Shown here in pieces: positions 1-7,410 of a DNA stretch of 64,000 nt. Each line of letters begins with the position of its first letter. Within the stretch, counting starts at the first letter, position 1. Where the stretch lies: the NCBI RefSeq assembly GCF_004340785.1, contig NZ_SLXS01000003.1, positions 33,689-97,688 on the forward strand, given 5' to 3'. The DNA is from Tumebacillus sp. BK434. GTDB lineage: Bacteria; Bacillota; Bacilli; Tumebacillales; Tumebacillaceae. The position numbers and the translations under genes are program-made. The notes under the pieces are model-generated. The model saw nothing but the letters and a program-made list of their open reading frames with translations, did no database searches and was not told where the DNA came from.

Positions 1-45
1 CATCCTCTCCAGTTTCACAAATAAAAAAGTATGGGGGTGACATTC

Positions 46-87
46 ATGGAGCGCAACATCAAAATCACCGTAACTATCGAATTCTAG
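46..87 (+). CDS. MERN micropeptide, copy 1
   Basis: A 13-residue ORF, MERNIKITVTIEF, with an ATG six bases after a GGGGGTG ribosome site and a TAG stop. It is the first visible copy of a tandem array whose unit is 91 bp; bases 2-92 and 93-183 look identical. Hydrophobic residues alternate (I5, I7, V9, I11, F13), which is a beta-strand pattern. There is no signal peptide, Cys or obvious processing site. Function is unknown. That it is translated is inferred from the ribosome site and from how later copies keep the peptide while the DNA drifts. The array probably starts upstream of the window. Confidence 0.6.
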   Translation: MERNIKITVTIEF

Positions 88-136
88 AACTTATCCTCTC
101 CAGTTTCACAAATAAAAAAGTATGGGGGTGACATTC

Positions 137-178
137 ATGGAGCGCAACATCAAAATCACCGTAACTATCGAATTCTAG
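137..178 (+). CDS. MERN micropeptide, copy 2
   Basis: Second copy, encoding the same 13 residues as copy 1 from an apparently identical DNA unit, with the same GGGGGTG ribosome site and TAG stop. The identity of the two 91-bp units points to recent duplication or gene conversion. Function is unknown. Confidence 0.6.
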   Translation: MERNIKITVTIEF

Positions 179-226
179 AACTTATCCACTTCGGTTTACA
201 AATAAAAAAGTACGGGGGTGACATTC

Positions 227-268
227 ATGGAGCGCAACGTTAAAATCACCATCACCATCGAGTTCTAA
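227..268 (+). CDS. MERN micropeptide, copy 3
   Basis: Third copy, MERNVKITITIEF. The upstream DNA has diverged (one base shorter, several substitutions) but the GGGGGTG site and spacing are kept. Within the ORF the changes against copies 1-2 are I5V, V9I, two synonymous third-base changes (ACT to ACC, GAA to GAG) and TAG to TAA. Conservative or silent change in every position suggests selection on the peptide. Function is unknown. Confidence 0.6.
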   Translation: MERNVKITITIEF

Positions 269-317
269 TTTTCGAAGATCAAGCGTGCTAACATAACTCA
301 TCTGGAGGTGTTTACAC

Positions 318-365
318 ATGGAACGCAACTGGTCCATCGGCATCACCATCACGTTCGAGTTCTAA
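318..365 (+). CDS. MERN micropeptide, copy 4 (divergent)
   Basis: Fourth and most divergent copy, MERNWSIGITITFEF (15 residues). It has a different upstream sequence with a textbook GGAGGTG site seven bases before the ATG. The DNA flanks no longer match copies 1-3, yet the MERN start, the alternating I/T stretch and the EF end are kept; the second codon is GAA instead of GAG. A terminator follows directly, so this is the 3' end of the array. Function is unknown. Confidence 0.6.
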   Translation: MERNWSIGITITFEF

Positions 366-373
366 GCACCATT

Positions 374-405
374 AAAACGCCTTCTCCTTAGGAGAAGGCG
401 TTTTT
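374..405 (+). terminator. Terminator of the MERN array
   Basis: A 12-bp stem (AACGCCTTCTCC and its complement) with a three-base loop, followed by a T run. It lies nine bases after the stop of copy 4 and closes the array transcript. Confidence 0.85.
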
Positions 406-416
406 CGCATGAGCGC

Positions 417-725
417 TTACACGTTGGAATTGTCGTCGTAGTCAGCGCGAAATCCGTCTTTGGCGGCGAGCGGCTGACCGTTGCCGTCCTCATCGCGGCG
501 GCCGGTGTTCACGCCTTGCTGCAGCTGGCCTTCCAGCTCTTCCACCTTGTTTTGCATGCCCTCTTCCTGCGCAGCCTGGCGGGCTGCATCGAGCCCTTTT
601 TCGATCGCATTTTGATTCTCTTCCACTTTGTCGTCCCCCCATCGGTTTTTATAGGTAAAACTCTCATCGGTCGCCGCTTCAAACTCTGCCATCAGGGCAT
701 TTCGGATGCCGTCTCGTTCTGCCAT
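417..725 (-). CDS. Small hydrophilic protein of unknown function
   Basis: A 102-residue charged protein rich in Asp, Glu, Gln and Asn. It has a likely helical middle (about residues 35-75) and a disordered acidic tail. There is no signal peptide, membrane segment or Cys. An AGGAGG site lies eight bases before the ATG and overlaps the stop of splB, so the two genes are almost certainly cotranscribed and translationally coupled. I do not recognise the family. Position behind splB suggests a sporulation-linked protein, but that is guilt by association only. Confidence 0.75.
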   Translation of the reverse strand: MAERDGIRNALMAEFEAATDESFTYKNRWGDDKVEENQNAIEKGLDAARQAAQEEGMQNKVEELEGQLQQGVNTGRRDEDGNGQPLAAKDGFRADYDDNSNV

Positions 726-737
726 CGCTGCATCCTC

Positions 738-1763
738 CTAGGTAAAATACTCAATTTTGGCCTGTGGAAAGTATTCCTCAATCAGTCCGCGAAGATGCAG
801 ATTCAGCCGATCCGCATCACTCCCCTGATAGACCCACTTGCCACGTCCGTATTTCCCGTACTTGTATTTGCGCTGCTCTTCGTCCATCTCCAGCTTCGTC
901 GCCGGGTAATTTTGCAAAATGATCCGCTTCGCCGCCGCCGTGAAGCGGTGCTGGATCAGCTCGAACGTCAAGTTTTGCTTCGCTTCCGGGATCAACTCCC
1001 GACTCAGGCGCTCAAACAGCTCCGCATACCCGGCTTCCCAGCCTTCGTAGATGATCAACGGGGCGACGATAAAGCCCAGCGGATAGCCCGCTTGCGCCAC
1101 TTTGCCGGCCGCTGCGATCCGCGAATCAAAGGGGGCGACGCCCGGCTCAAAATTTTTGATCACATACCGCGAATTGATCGAAAAGCGGAAGCGCGTTTTG
1201 CCGTTGTGCTTGGCGTCGAGCAACTGCTCCACATCGTCGTATTTGGTGACAAAACGCAACTGGGCGAGCTCCTGCTCTCCCATGAATTCGATCATCCGCT
1301 TCAAATTGCCGGTCAGATGCTCCACCGCGATCGGATCGGACGTGCAGGCCGCTTCAAACGTCGTCGTCTCCGGCGCCCGCTCGTCGATATACGTTTGCGC
1401 GTTGTCGAGGATCTCGTCGATGTTCACATAGACCCGCACGTACGGCTTCTTGCCCATCGTCGTCTGCAGGTAGCAATAATGGCAATGTCCCGGACAGCCG
1501 GTCGACACCGGCAAGGCAAAGTCGGCCGACGGCTTTGAGGTGTCCAGCTTCATCGTGCGTTTGACGCCGACGACCAGCGTGCGTTTGGCGTTGGCATACG
1601 CTTGGGACGGCGTATCGCCCGGAATCCCGGTCACACGGTTGTGGGAAGAGGTGACTTTGATCGGGACGCCGCTGTCTTTCAAACGGCGGTACAGGCGGTC
1701 ACCGACCGGGTAGTCCAGCGCCTTCGGTTCAAAGAAGACCAGATCAGGCTCAAAACGCGTCAT
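738..1763 (-). CDS. splB: Spore photoproduct lyase
   Basis: Radical SAM enzyme that reverses the spore-specific thymine dimer (5-thyminyl-5,6-dihydrothymine) in DNA during germination. The 341-residue length fits the family. The cluster motif CPGHCHYC places the [4Fe-4S] cysteines at 90, 94 and 97, and Cys140, the hydrogen-donor Cys of the family, is present in FEAACTSDP. The ATG is chosen because AAAGGAG lies eight bases upstream; a TTG one codon earlier is possible. It lies between yuiD and a small hypothetical gene in a tight run. I see no splA homologue. Confidence 0.96.
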   Translation of the reverse strand: MTRFEPDLVFFEPKALDYPVGDRLYRRLKDSGVPIKVTSSHNRVTGIPGDTPSQAYANAKRTLVVGVKRTMKLDTSKPSADFALPVSTGCPGHCHYCYLQTTMGKKPYVRVYVNIDEILDNAQTYIDERAPETTTFEAACTSDPIAVEHLTGNLKRMIEFMGEQELAQLRFVTKYDDVEQLLDAKHNGKTRFRFSINSRYVIKNFEPGVAPFDSRIAAAGKVAQAGYPLGFIVAPLIIYEGWEAGYAELFERLSRELIPEAKQNLTFELIQHRFTAAAKRIILQNYPATKLEMDEEQRKYKYGKYGRGKWVYQGSDADRLNLHLRGLIEEYFPQAKIEYFT

Positions 1764-1781
1764 CAATAAAACTCCTTTGCT

Positions 1782-2261
1782 CTAAAAATACAGCCCGTGC
1801 ATGGCGATCCCGAGCGCGATGCCGTACGCCGCCCCGCCTGCCACTTCGATCGGATGGTGGCCGAGCAGCTCTTTGAGCTGCTTTTTCTTGCGCCGCAACT
1901 GCCGGCGGGAAAATTCCGGATCATCCGTTTCGATATGCTGGTCAAACGCCGTTTCCAGATCATTGATCGCGATCGCCTGCTCGCCGGCATGGCGGCGGAT
2001 GCCCATCGCGTCGTACATCACGATCAAGCCTAAGATGATCGCCAAGGCGAAAAACGCCGAATCCAGCCCCTCCTGATAGCCCACCGCAGAGGCCAGCGCC
2101 GTCACCCCTGCGGAGTGCGAACTCGGCATGCCACCCGTGCCGACGACACGTTTCCAGTCCCATTCCCGGTGAAAGAGAAAATGCAGGGGAATCTTGATCA
2201 ACTGAGCTGTCACGATCGCCGTGAGTGCCGCGAGGAGCGGATAATTGTTCAAAACGCCCAA
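1782..2261 (-). CDS. yuiD: YuiD/DUF212 family, divergent PAP2-like membrane protein
   Basis: Integral membrane protein of the divergent PAP2 (DUF212) family, with the diagnostic GGMPSSHSAGVTALA phosphatase-like motif, then two hydrophobic segments and MYDAMGIRRHAGEQA. The substrate in bacteria is unknown. A TTG start is preferred because AGGGGTG lies nine bases upstream and the resulting N terminus (MGVLNNYPLLAALTAIV) resembles other YuiD proteins; the frame stays open to a GTG at 2285, which lacks a ribosome site. The stop is 18 bases before splB, so it probably heads that operon. Confidence 0.88.
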   Translation of the reverse strand: MGVLNNYPLLAALTAIVTAQLIKIPLHFLFHREWDWKRVVGTGGMPSSHSAGVTALASAVGYQEGLDSAFFALAIILGLIVMYDAMGIRRHAGEQAIAINDLETAFDQHIETDDPEFSRRQLRRKKKQLKELLGHHPIEVAGGAAYGIALGIAMHGLYF

Positions 2262-2301
2262 CGAGAACGTCACCCCTTTCCCCACGTAGTATGAGCAAAA
2301 T

Positions 2302-2336
2302 AAAAAAAATCCCTCATCCGAACGGATCAGGGATTG
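2302..2336 (-). terminator. Terminator of the M42 peptidase gene
   Basis: On the minus strand a stem AATCCCTGATCC with its near-complement and a GTTC loop is followed by eight T. It sits 14 bases past the stop of the M42 gene and separates it from yuiD. Confidence 0.8.
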
Positions 2337-2349
2337 GTGAGTCGTAAAC

Positions 2350-3426
2350 TTACCAGTTATGAATCTCGTCGACCGTCTTGCGGTCGAGCTTCTTGATCAC
2401 GGCGACAAGCAGGTCTGCCGCCTGCTCCCAGTCTTTTTTGGACAGGAGTGCCGTGTGCGAGTGAATGTAGCGGGTCGCAAAGCCCAGCGCGATCGTCGGC
2501 ACGCCGTGGTTGGAGATGTGGAATTTGCCGCCGTCCTGGCCGCCGCCGGTCAGGGCATCGACTTGCAGGTTGATGCCGAGCTCTTTCGCCGTGTCGTGCA
2601 CGAGGTCGCGCAGCGGCACGTTCGGGATCATCGAGGTGTCGTAGATGAAGCTGAGCGGGCCGTCGCCGAGGTTGCAGGACTGCTGGTAGCCTTCGAAGCC
2701 CGGCGTGTCGTACGCGACGCCAACGTCAAGCGCGAAAGCGATGTCCGGCTGGACGAGGTTGGCGAGCACGCCTGCGCCGCGCAGTTGGATCTCTTCCTGC
2801 ACGGTCGCACCGCCAAACAGGATGTTCGGGTGGGACTCGTTCTGCAGACGGCGCAGCACTTCCACCGCCAAGCCGCAGCCTGCGCGGTTGTCGAGCGCTT
2901 TGCCGACCCAGACGTCGCCGCCCCGCATCGTGGTAAACTCGGAGATCGGCACGATCATGTCGCCCGGGCGGATGCCCATCTCTTCGACTTCCTCTTTGGA
3001 GGTCGCGCCGACGTCGATGAACATCTCCTTAAAGTCGAGCACGCGCTCGCGGTCTTTCGCAGCGAGGGTGTGCGGCGCTTTCGAGCCGACGATGCCGAGC
3101 ACTTCACCGGTGCGGGTCTTGATCTTCACGCGCTGCGCCAGTACGACGTGCGCCCACCAGCCGCCCATCGGCTGGAAGCGCAGGAAGCCCTTCGGCGTGA
3201 CATATGTAACCATCCAGCCGATTTCATCGAGGTGGCCGGCAAACATGATCTTCGGCCCGTTTGCATCCCCGGTCTTCTTGCCGACGATGCCGCCCAAGCG
3301 GTCGGTGATGATCTCATCGGAAACGGGAGTCAGCAGTTCGCGCATCTTGTTGCGCACTTCGCGCTCAAAGCCCGGAATGCCGTCCGCATCGCAGAGTTCT
3401 TTTATCATCTTGGTCTGTTCATCCAT
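2350..3426 (-). CDS. M42 family metallo-aminopeptidase (YsdC/YtoP/FrvX type)
   Basis: Cytosolic dinuclear-metal aminopeptidase of the M42 family, which forms tetrahedral dodecamers and trims peptides. The 358-residue length is normal. Visible metal and catalytic signatures in order are AGHLDEIG, ALDNRAGC, VQEEIQLRG, ALDVGVA and YIHSHTA. The ATG follows AAAGGGGG by about eleven bases. It is a single gene with its own terminator. The exact paralogue (YsdC, YtoP or FrvX) cannot be decided by eye. Confidence 0.93.
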   Translation of the reverse strand: MDEQTKMIKELCDADGIPGFEREVRNKMRELLTPVSDEIITDRLGGIVGKKTGDANGPKIMFAGHLDEIGWMVTYVTPKGFLRFQPMGGWWAHVVLAQRVKIKTRTGEVLGIVGSKAPHTLAAKDRERVLDFKEMFIDVGATSKEEVEEMGIRPGDMIVPISEFTTMRGGDVWVGKALDNRAGCGLAVEVLRRLQNESHPNILFGGATVQEEIQLRGAGVLANLVQPDIAFALDVGVAYDTPGFEGYQQSCNLGDGPLSFIYDTSMIPNVPLRDLVHDTAKELGINLQVDALTGGGQDGGKFHISNHGVPTIALGFATRYIHSHTALLSKKDWEQAADLLVAVIKKLDRKTVDEIHNW

Positions 3427-3582
3427 CTGAAAAAGCCCCCTTTTTCTTGTCTTTTCCCATGTAACGCACTACCTCATAGTATCATGTCCGAAATCGTTTC
3501 GGAAAGCAAAATTATAACCTGCGCGCCTTCTTTTTATGTTAAACTAGAAATCGTAGTTCTACTATTCTAAATTTGATAACAT

Positions 3583-3816
3583 TTACATATTGTGCGTTTC
3601 CCGCACTCTATCTTCCAAAAAAAGATCTTCCAGCTTGCCGTCAAGCACCCGGGCCAGTTCAAACGCCACGCGAAGCGAAGGTGCGTGTTTCCCGCGTTCG
3701 ATGTTGGCGAGGTAGGCACGTGTGATGCCAACCGCTTCTGCCAGTTGTTCCTGCGTCATCCGTTTTCCTTTCCGTGCATTGATCAGCCTCTGCCGTGCGC
3801 GCAATTCGGTCGTCAT
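3583..3816 (-). CDS. Small XRE-family transcriptional regulator
   Basis: A 77-residue protein that is almost only a Cro/C1 helix-turn-helix: RQRLINARKGKRMTQEQLAEAVGITRAYLANIERGKHAPSL is split by the turn, followed by a short LEDLFLED tail typical of the family. An ATG start is chosen because GGAGGTG lies nine bases upstream; the frame extends to a GTG at 3855 but that start has no ribosome site and would contain this one. It is divergent from a second XRE gene, so each may control the shared 170-bp gap. Confidence 0.85.
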   Translation of the reverse strand: MTTELRARQRLINARKGKRMTQEQLAEAVGITRAYLANIERGKHAPSLRVAFELARVLDGKLEDLFLEDRVRETHNM

Positions 3817-3988
3817 CGGAAAACACACCTCCAAAGTGTTGTGCTTATCTCGCACTTCTTACAAACTATCATACGTTTTCCGCTTAACTCCTGTCAATAA
3901 ATAAGTGCGCAAGGCGCACGGTTTTTATTCCGCACAACGAATGATAAGATGAAAGACAGCACTCGATCAAGAGAAGGTGAACAGAGCC

Positions 3989-4399
3989 ATGGGTTTTCCG
4001 CAGCGTTTGAAAGAGCTCCGCAAAAGCAGAAAGCTGTCCCAGGAAACGCTGGGCAGGGAGGTCGGCATCGACCGCACCTCGATCTCGCATTACGAAAACA
4101 GCGAAGAAAACGACGAGCGCATCCCGCGCCTTGACACCTTAAAGAAGATCGCCGATTTCTTCGACGTCACCTACGACTATCTCCTCGGCCGCACCGATGA
4201 GCCGCTGGTCAAAGAAGACCCCGCCCTGTACAAAGTCACACCGGCGGCGCAAGTCGAGTACCCGGAGGAGATCCGCCATTTCCTCCTCACCCTCCCGGAC
4301 ATGCTCCTGCAGGTCCCGAACGAGGAGCGCGAGGCTGTGATCCGCGAGCTCGAACAGACTGTACAACACCGCATCCCAAACAACAAGACGCGCTCCTGA
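3989..4399 (+). CDS. XRE-family transcriptional regulator with C-terminal extension
   Basis: A 136-residue DNA-binding protein with an N-terminal helix-turn-helix (about residues 4-62, including KLSQETLGREVGIDRTSISHYE and the usual FFDVTYDYLLGRTDEP end). The C-terminal half, residues 75-130, is acidic and likely helical, probably for dimerisation or a ligand. AAGGTG lies nine bases before the chosen ATG; a GTG four codons earlier is weaker. It is SinR/Xre-like but the target is unknown. It is divergently arranged with the small XRE gene at 3583-3816. Confidence 0.87.
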   Translation: MGFPQRLKELRKSRKLSQETLGREVGIDRTSISHYENSEENDERIPRLDTLKKIADFFDVTYDYLLGRTDEPLVKEDPALYKVTPAAQVEYPEEIRHFLLTLPDMLLQVPNEEREAVIRELEQTVQHRIPNNKTRS

Positions 4400-4413
4400 T
4401 GAGCGCGTCTTTG
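4386..4413 (+). terminator. Bidirectional terminator overlapping a stop codon
   Basis: A ten-bp perfect stem AGACGCGCTC/GAGCGCGTCT with the TGA of the XRE gene in its loop, followed by TTTGTT. It also faces the convergent DUF2306 gene. Confidence 0.75.
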
Positions 4414-4421
4414 TTCGTTTC

Positions 4422-5057
4422 TTATGCAGCTTGTCCGTTTTTGCGGAACTTTAAATAGCTTTCTGCGAGGAACAGATTGACCATCCAGCAGGACCAGACA
4501 GCGATGACGTAGGCGGTGACGTATTCGAAGCCGAAGCCTTTTTCCAAGACGAGGTTGATCACATACAGCGAGTTGTTGGCCAGGGTGATCGCGTAACTGC
4601 GGATCATCCAGCGGCGGTGCGCTGCGACCTGGCGCTTACGGATCGTGGTGTACGCCTTCAGCGTCGTGTACAGCCAGACGGCGCTCAGCACGAAGAAGCC
4701 GGCCGTTGCCACGATTCCGCCGGTCGCATGCAGCGCGACGTACAGCGCGGGCAGGATGTTCAGCAGAATCGACCCGATGTACACCTTGCCGATCAGCCGG
4801 TGCAGCCCCGGACGCTTCACGCGGATCTTTTTCACGAAGCCTAAGGGGCCGGCCAGAATCGCCGTCACCGCCAGAATGATGTGCACACGGATCAGCACCG
4901 TCCACACATCCCGGTTGAAATCTTCCCCGATCGTCTTGTTCAATAGAAACTTTGAAAATTCCGGATCGGTCATAAAGTTTTTCGTCAACGTATGCAGCGC
5001 CCACATCAGCGCGATAAAAAACAGCGGATAAATCAGCCAGGAACCTTTTGTACGCAT
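4422..5057 (-). CDS. DUF2306 family membrane protein
   Basis: A 211-residue polytopic membrane protein with about six hydrophobic segments. The family hallmarks are the conserved HIILAVTAILAGPLGF and RPGLHRLIGKVY stretches, and later AHRRWMIRSYAITLA, where paired His/Arg residues lie near the membrane. The role of DUF2306 proteins is not established; haem or quinone-linked functions have been suggested for relatives. The ATG is preceded by AAAGGGG at a rather long 13-base spacing. It is a single gene, convergent with the XRE gene. Confidence 0.82.
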   Translation of the reverse strand: MRTKGSWLIYPLFFIALMWALHTLTKNFMTDPEFSKFLLNKTIGEDFNRDVWTVLIRVHIILAVTAILAGPLGFVKKIRVKRPGLHRLIGKVYIGSILLNILPALYVALHATGGIVATAGFFVLSAVWLYTTLKAYTTIRKRQVAAHRRWMIRSYAITLANNSLYVINLVLEKGFGFEYVTAYVIAVWSCWMVNLFLAESYLKFRKNGQAA

Positions 5058-5146
5058 GCGGCGGGTCGTACCCCTTTCCCTAAAACTCCACCTTCATACA
5101 TACCACTTTACAATGCGTTCTGGCAAGGCTCATGACCGAATTCTCC

Positions 5147-6931
5147 TCATTTCGTCACAGGAGCGAGCGCCGCCTGGCGGAGCGCACAGGTGAAAAACTG
5201 CGGCTCCTGCTTCTGCCCCGGCTCGTAATAGGTGACCAGCAAATGCGCTTCTCCCGGCTCAAACGCCATCCCCTTTTCGTCGAGCAACTGGAACGGCACC
5301 GTCTCGAGCAGGCAATGCTTATGCATCTCCTGCTCCGTAAGCCCGAGTTTCACCCACGACTCCCCGAGCAGCTCCGGCGCGCTGATCAGTGCCTGAATGT
5401 ACTGCTGCGCATCCGCTTTTTCCAGCGTCCGCTCCCACCAGATGCCGCGCGGCTTGTTTTTGAAGCCGATCAGATAGTCGACCTTCATCAGGCCGAGCAC
5501 CACGTCTTCCCGCTTCAGCCCGCGCACCTGCAAAAAGGCCAGCAGGCGGCGGAACAGGTCTTCCACCTGATGCCCGATGCGGTTCCAGCCCTGCTCTTCC
5601 CAGTAGTCGCCAAAGTCCTGGAAGAAATCGAACGCCGACGGAAACTCCTCCGCCACCAGATAGCGCACCGTGCGGTTGGTGCGATGCGCATTCCAATACT
5701 TCTCCAGCACATCTTCCACCCGCTTGATCCGAATCACATCGTCAAACGGCAGCACCTCGTTGCTCAAGATCTCATACGGCGCTTTCTCCATGAACTTGTA
5801 GCCGTACTTGTCCGCATCCAGCCGCACTCCGACCCCGCGCAGCATCTTCAAGAAGCCGAGCTGCAGCTCCTCGACCTCCAGCGCGAACACATCGTTGAAC
5901 GTCTTCTTAAACGACGCATAGTCCTCCTGCGGGAGCCCTGCGATCAAGTCGAGATGCTGATCGATCTTGCCGGTCGCTTTCACGCCGAGCACCGTGCGGG
6001 TCAGTTTCTCCCAGTTTTGCTTGCGGTTGACGATCTCGTTGGTCACGTCGTTGGTCGACTGCACGCCGATTTCAAAACGGAACAGCCCCGGCGGCGCATG
6101 TTCAGCCAAAAATTCCACCACGCGCGGCTTCAAAATGTCGGCGGTGATCTCGAATTGGAACACCACGTCCGGGTGCGTCCGGTGCAGCTCGATCAGATAC
6201 TCGAAGATCTGCAACGCATAGCGCATGTGGATGTTAAACGTCCGGTCGACAAACTTCACCGTCTTCACGCCGCCTTCGACCAGCCGCTGCAAGTCGCGCT
6301 TGGTGCGCTCGATGTCAAAATAGCGCACGCCCGTCTCGATCGAAGACAAGCAATAGGAACAGGAGAACGGACAGCCCCGCGATGCTTCAAAATAGACCAC
6401 GCGATTGACCAGCGTCGGGATGTCTTCCTCCGAAAAAGGCGACGGGATTTCGTCCAGCTCCAATTTGTCACGGAAGAACGTACGCTTCGGTCTCCCTTCC
6501 CCGTCGCGGTAGACGATCCCCTGCACCGTCTCCAGATTGCCGTTGCTGCTGAACTCCTGCAGCAGGTGGTGGAACGTCTTCTCCCCTTCGCCGATGACGA
6601 TCGCATCGGCCGCTTCGATCCGCTTCATCCACGCTTCCGTGTCGTAGGAGACTTCCGGACCGCCGAGCACAATTTTCACGTCGGGCAGCACTTTGCGCAG
6701 CATTTCGATGATCGGAATCGTCTCTTCGATGTTCCAGATATAGCACGAGAAGCCGATCACATCCGGCTTGCGCTTGTAAATGTCGGCGACCACGTTCATC
6801 GGCTGGTCTTTGATCGTGTATTCACACAGATCGAGATCCGGAAAATCCGGCTCTGCGTACGCCCGCAAGTAGCGCAGCGCGAGCGATGCATGTATGTATT
6901 TGGCGTTCAATGTAGCGAGTACGATTTTCAT
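5147..6931 (-). CDS. B12-binding radical SAM protein with DUF4080 tail
   Basis: A 594-residue protein. The N-terminal half is a cobalamin-binding Rossmann domain (residues 1-140, starting KIVLATLNAKYIH, with IGFSCYIWN and VLGGPEVS). The radical SAM core follows with the cluster motif CPFSCSYC, then a C-terminal DUF4080 region. Members are presumed methyltransferases or related radical enzymes of unknown substrate. The start is set at the ATG with GGAGG seven bases upstream; the open frame runs on to 7381 only because no stop intervenes, and that part has no family likeness. No cobalamin riboswitch is visible upstream. Confidence 0.92.
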   Translation of the reverse strand: MKIVLATLNAKYIHASLALRYLRAYAEPDFPDLDLCEYTIKDQPMNVVADIYKRKPDVIGFSCYIWNIEETIPIIEMLRKVLPDVKIVLGGPEVSYDTEAWMKRIEAADAIVIGEGEKTFHHLLQEFSSNGNLETVQGIVYRDGEGRPKRTFFRDKLELDEIPSPFSEEDIPTLVNRVVYFEASRGCPFSCSYCLSSIETGVRYFDIERTKRDLQRLVEGGVKTVKFVDRTFNIHMRYALQIFEYLIELHRTHPDVVFQFEITADILKPRVVEFLAEHAPPGLFRFEIGVQSTNDVTNEIVNRKQNWEKLTRTVLGVKATGKIDQHLDLIAGLPQEDYASFKKTFNDVFALEVEELQLGFLKMLRGVGVRLDADKYGYKFMEKAPYEILSNEVLPFDDVIRIKRVEDVLEKYWNAHRTNRTVRYLVAEEFPSAFDFFQDFGDYWEEQGWNRIGHQVEDLFRRLLAFLQVRGLKREDVVLGLMKVDYLIGFKNKPRGIWWERTLEKADAQQYIQALISAPELLGESWVKLGLTEQEMHKHCLLETVPFQLLDEKGMAFEPGEAHLLVTYYEPGQKQEPQFFTCALRQAALAPVTK

Positions 6932-7012
6932 TTCTTGCCTCCGCGAACTCATAGTGTAACAACGCATATCATATCGTGATACAGAAATGCAGTTTTGACA
7001 AGGAGGAGTCTG

Positions 7013-7345
7013 ATGATCAACGTCATCCCGATCCAATTTGGTGAACGCATCGCGCTTGGGATCTCGGTCACGCTGCCCAAAACCAATCTCGTGATGGTCA
7101 CGACTGAAAAAGGGTATATCATGTGCGGCGCACTCGATGTCGGGCTGCTCAATGAAAAACTGGCCAGCCGCGGCATTATCGCCGGCCGTGCGGTCGGCGT
7201 GAAAACGCTCGACGAGCTGCTCGCAGCACCACTGGAATCGACCACGCTCAAAGCGCAGGAATTGGGCATCGTCCCCGGCACGGTCGGCCGGGATGCGATC
7301 ACCCTCCTGCTCGAACTCGACGAGACACAGCATCCGGCGCCGTAA
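7013..7345 (+). CDS. yunC: YunC/DUF1805 family protein
   Basis: A 110-residue cytosolic protein matching the YunC (DUF1805) family: GERIALGISVTLPKTNLVMVTT, then GYIMCGALDVGLLNEKL with the conserved Cys, then SRGIIAGRAVGVKTLDELL. The structure of the family is known but its activity is not. The ATG follows AGGAGG by six bases; a TTG six codons earlier would overlap the ribosome site. It is a single gene, divergent from the radical SAM gene. Confidence 0.9.
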   Translation: MINVIPIQFGERIALGISVTLPKTNLVMVTTEKGYIMCGALDVGLLNEKLASRGIIAGRAVGVKTLDELLAAPLESTTLKAQELGIVPGTVGRDAITLLLELDETQHPAP

Positions 7346-7372
7346 TATATACCTTTCCCCACAAAGGATACA

Positions 7373-7410
7373 CAGAAACACCCCCTGCTTTCGCGGGGGG
7401 TGTTGTTGTT
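7373..7410. terminator. Bidirectional terminator between yunC and the GT2 gene
   Basis: The arms ACACCCCC and GGGGGTGT enclose a nine-to-ten-base loop and are flanked by an A-rich side and a TTGTTG side. It serves two convergent genes. Confidence 0.7.

Noticed and set aside
1-365. Repeats at the left edge as a CRISPR array
   Set aside because: The repeat unit is 91 bp with no unique spacers, and each unit contains an ATG-to-stop ORF with a ribosome site.
5132-6979. A 615-codon open frame on the plus strand
   Set aside because: Antisense shadow of the radical SAM gene with no ribosome site or motif.
6932-7381. N-terminal extension of the radical SAM ORF
   Set aside because: The extension overlaps yunC on the other strand, has no family likeness, and a GGAGG-preceded ATG at 6931 gives the normal protein start.
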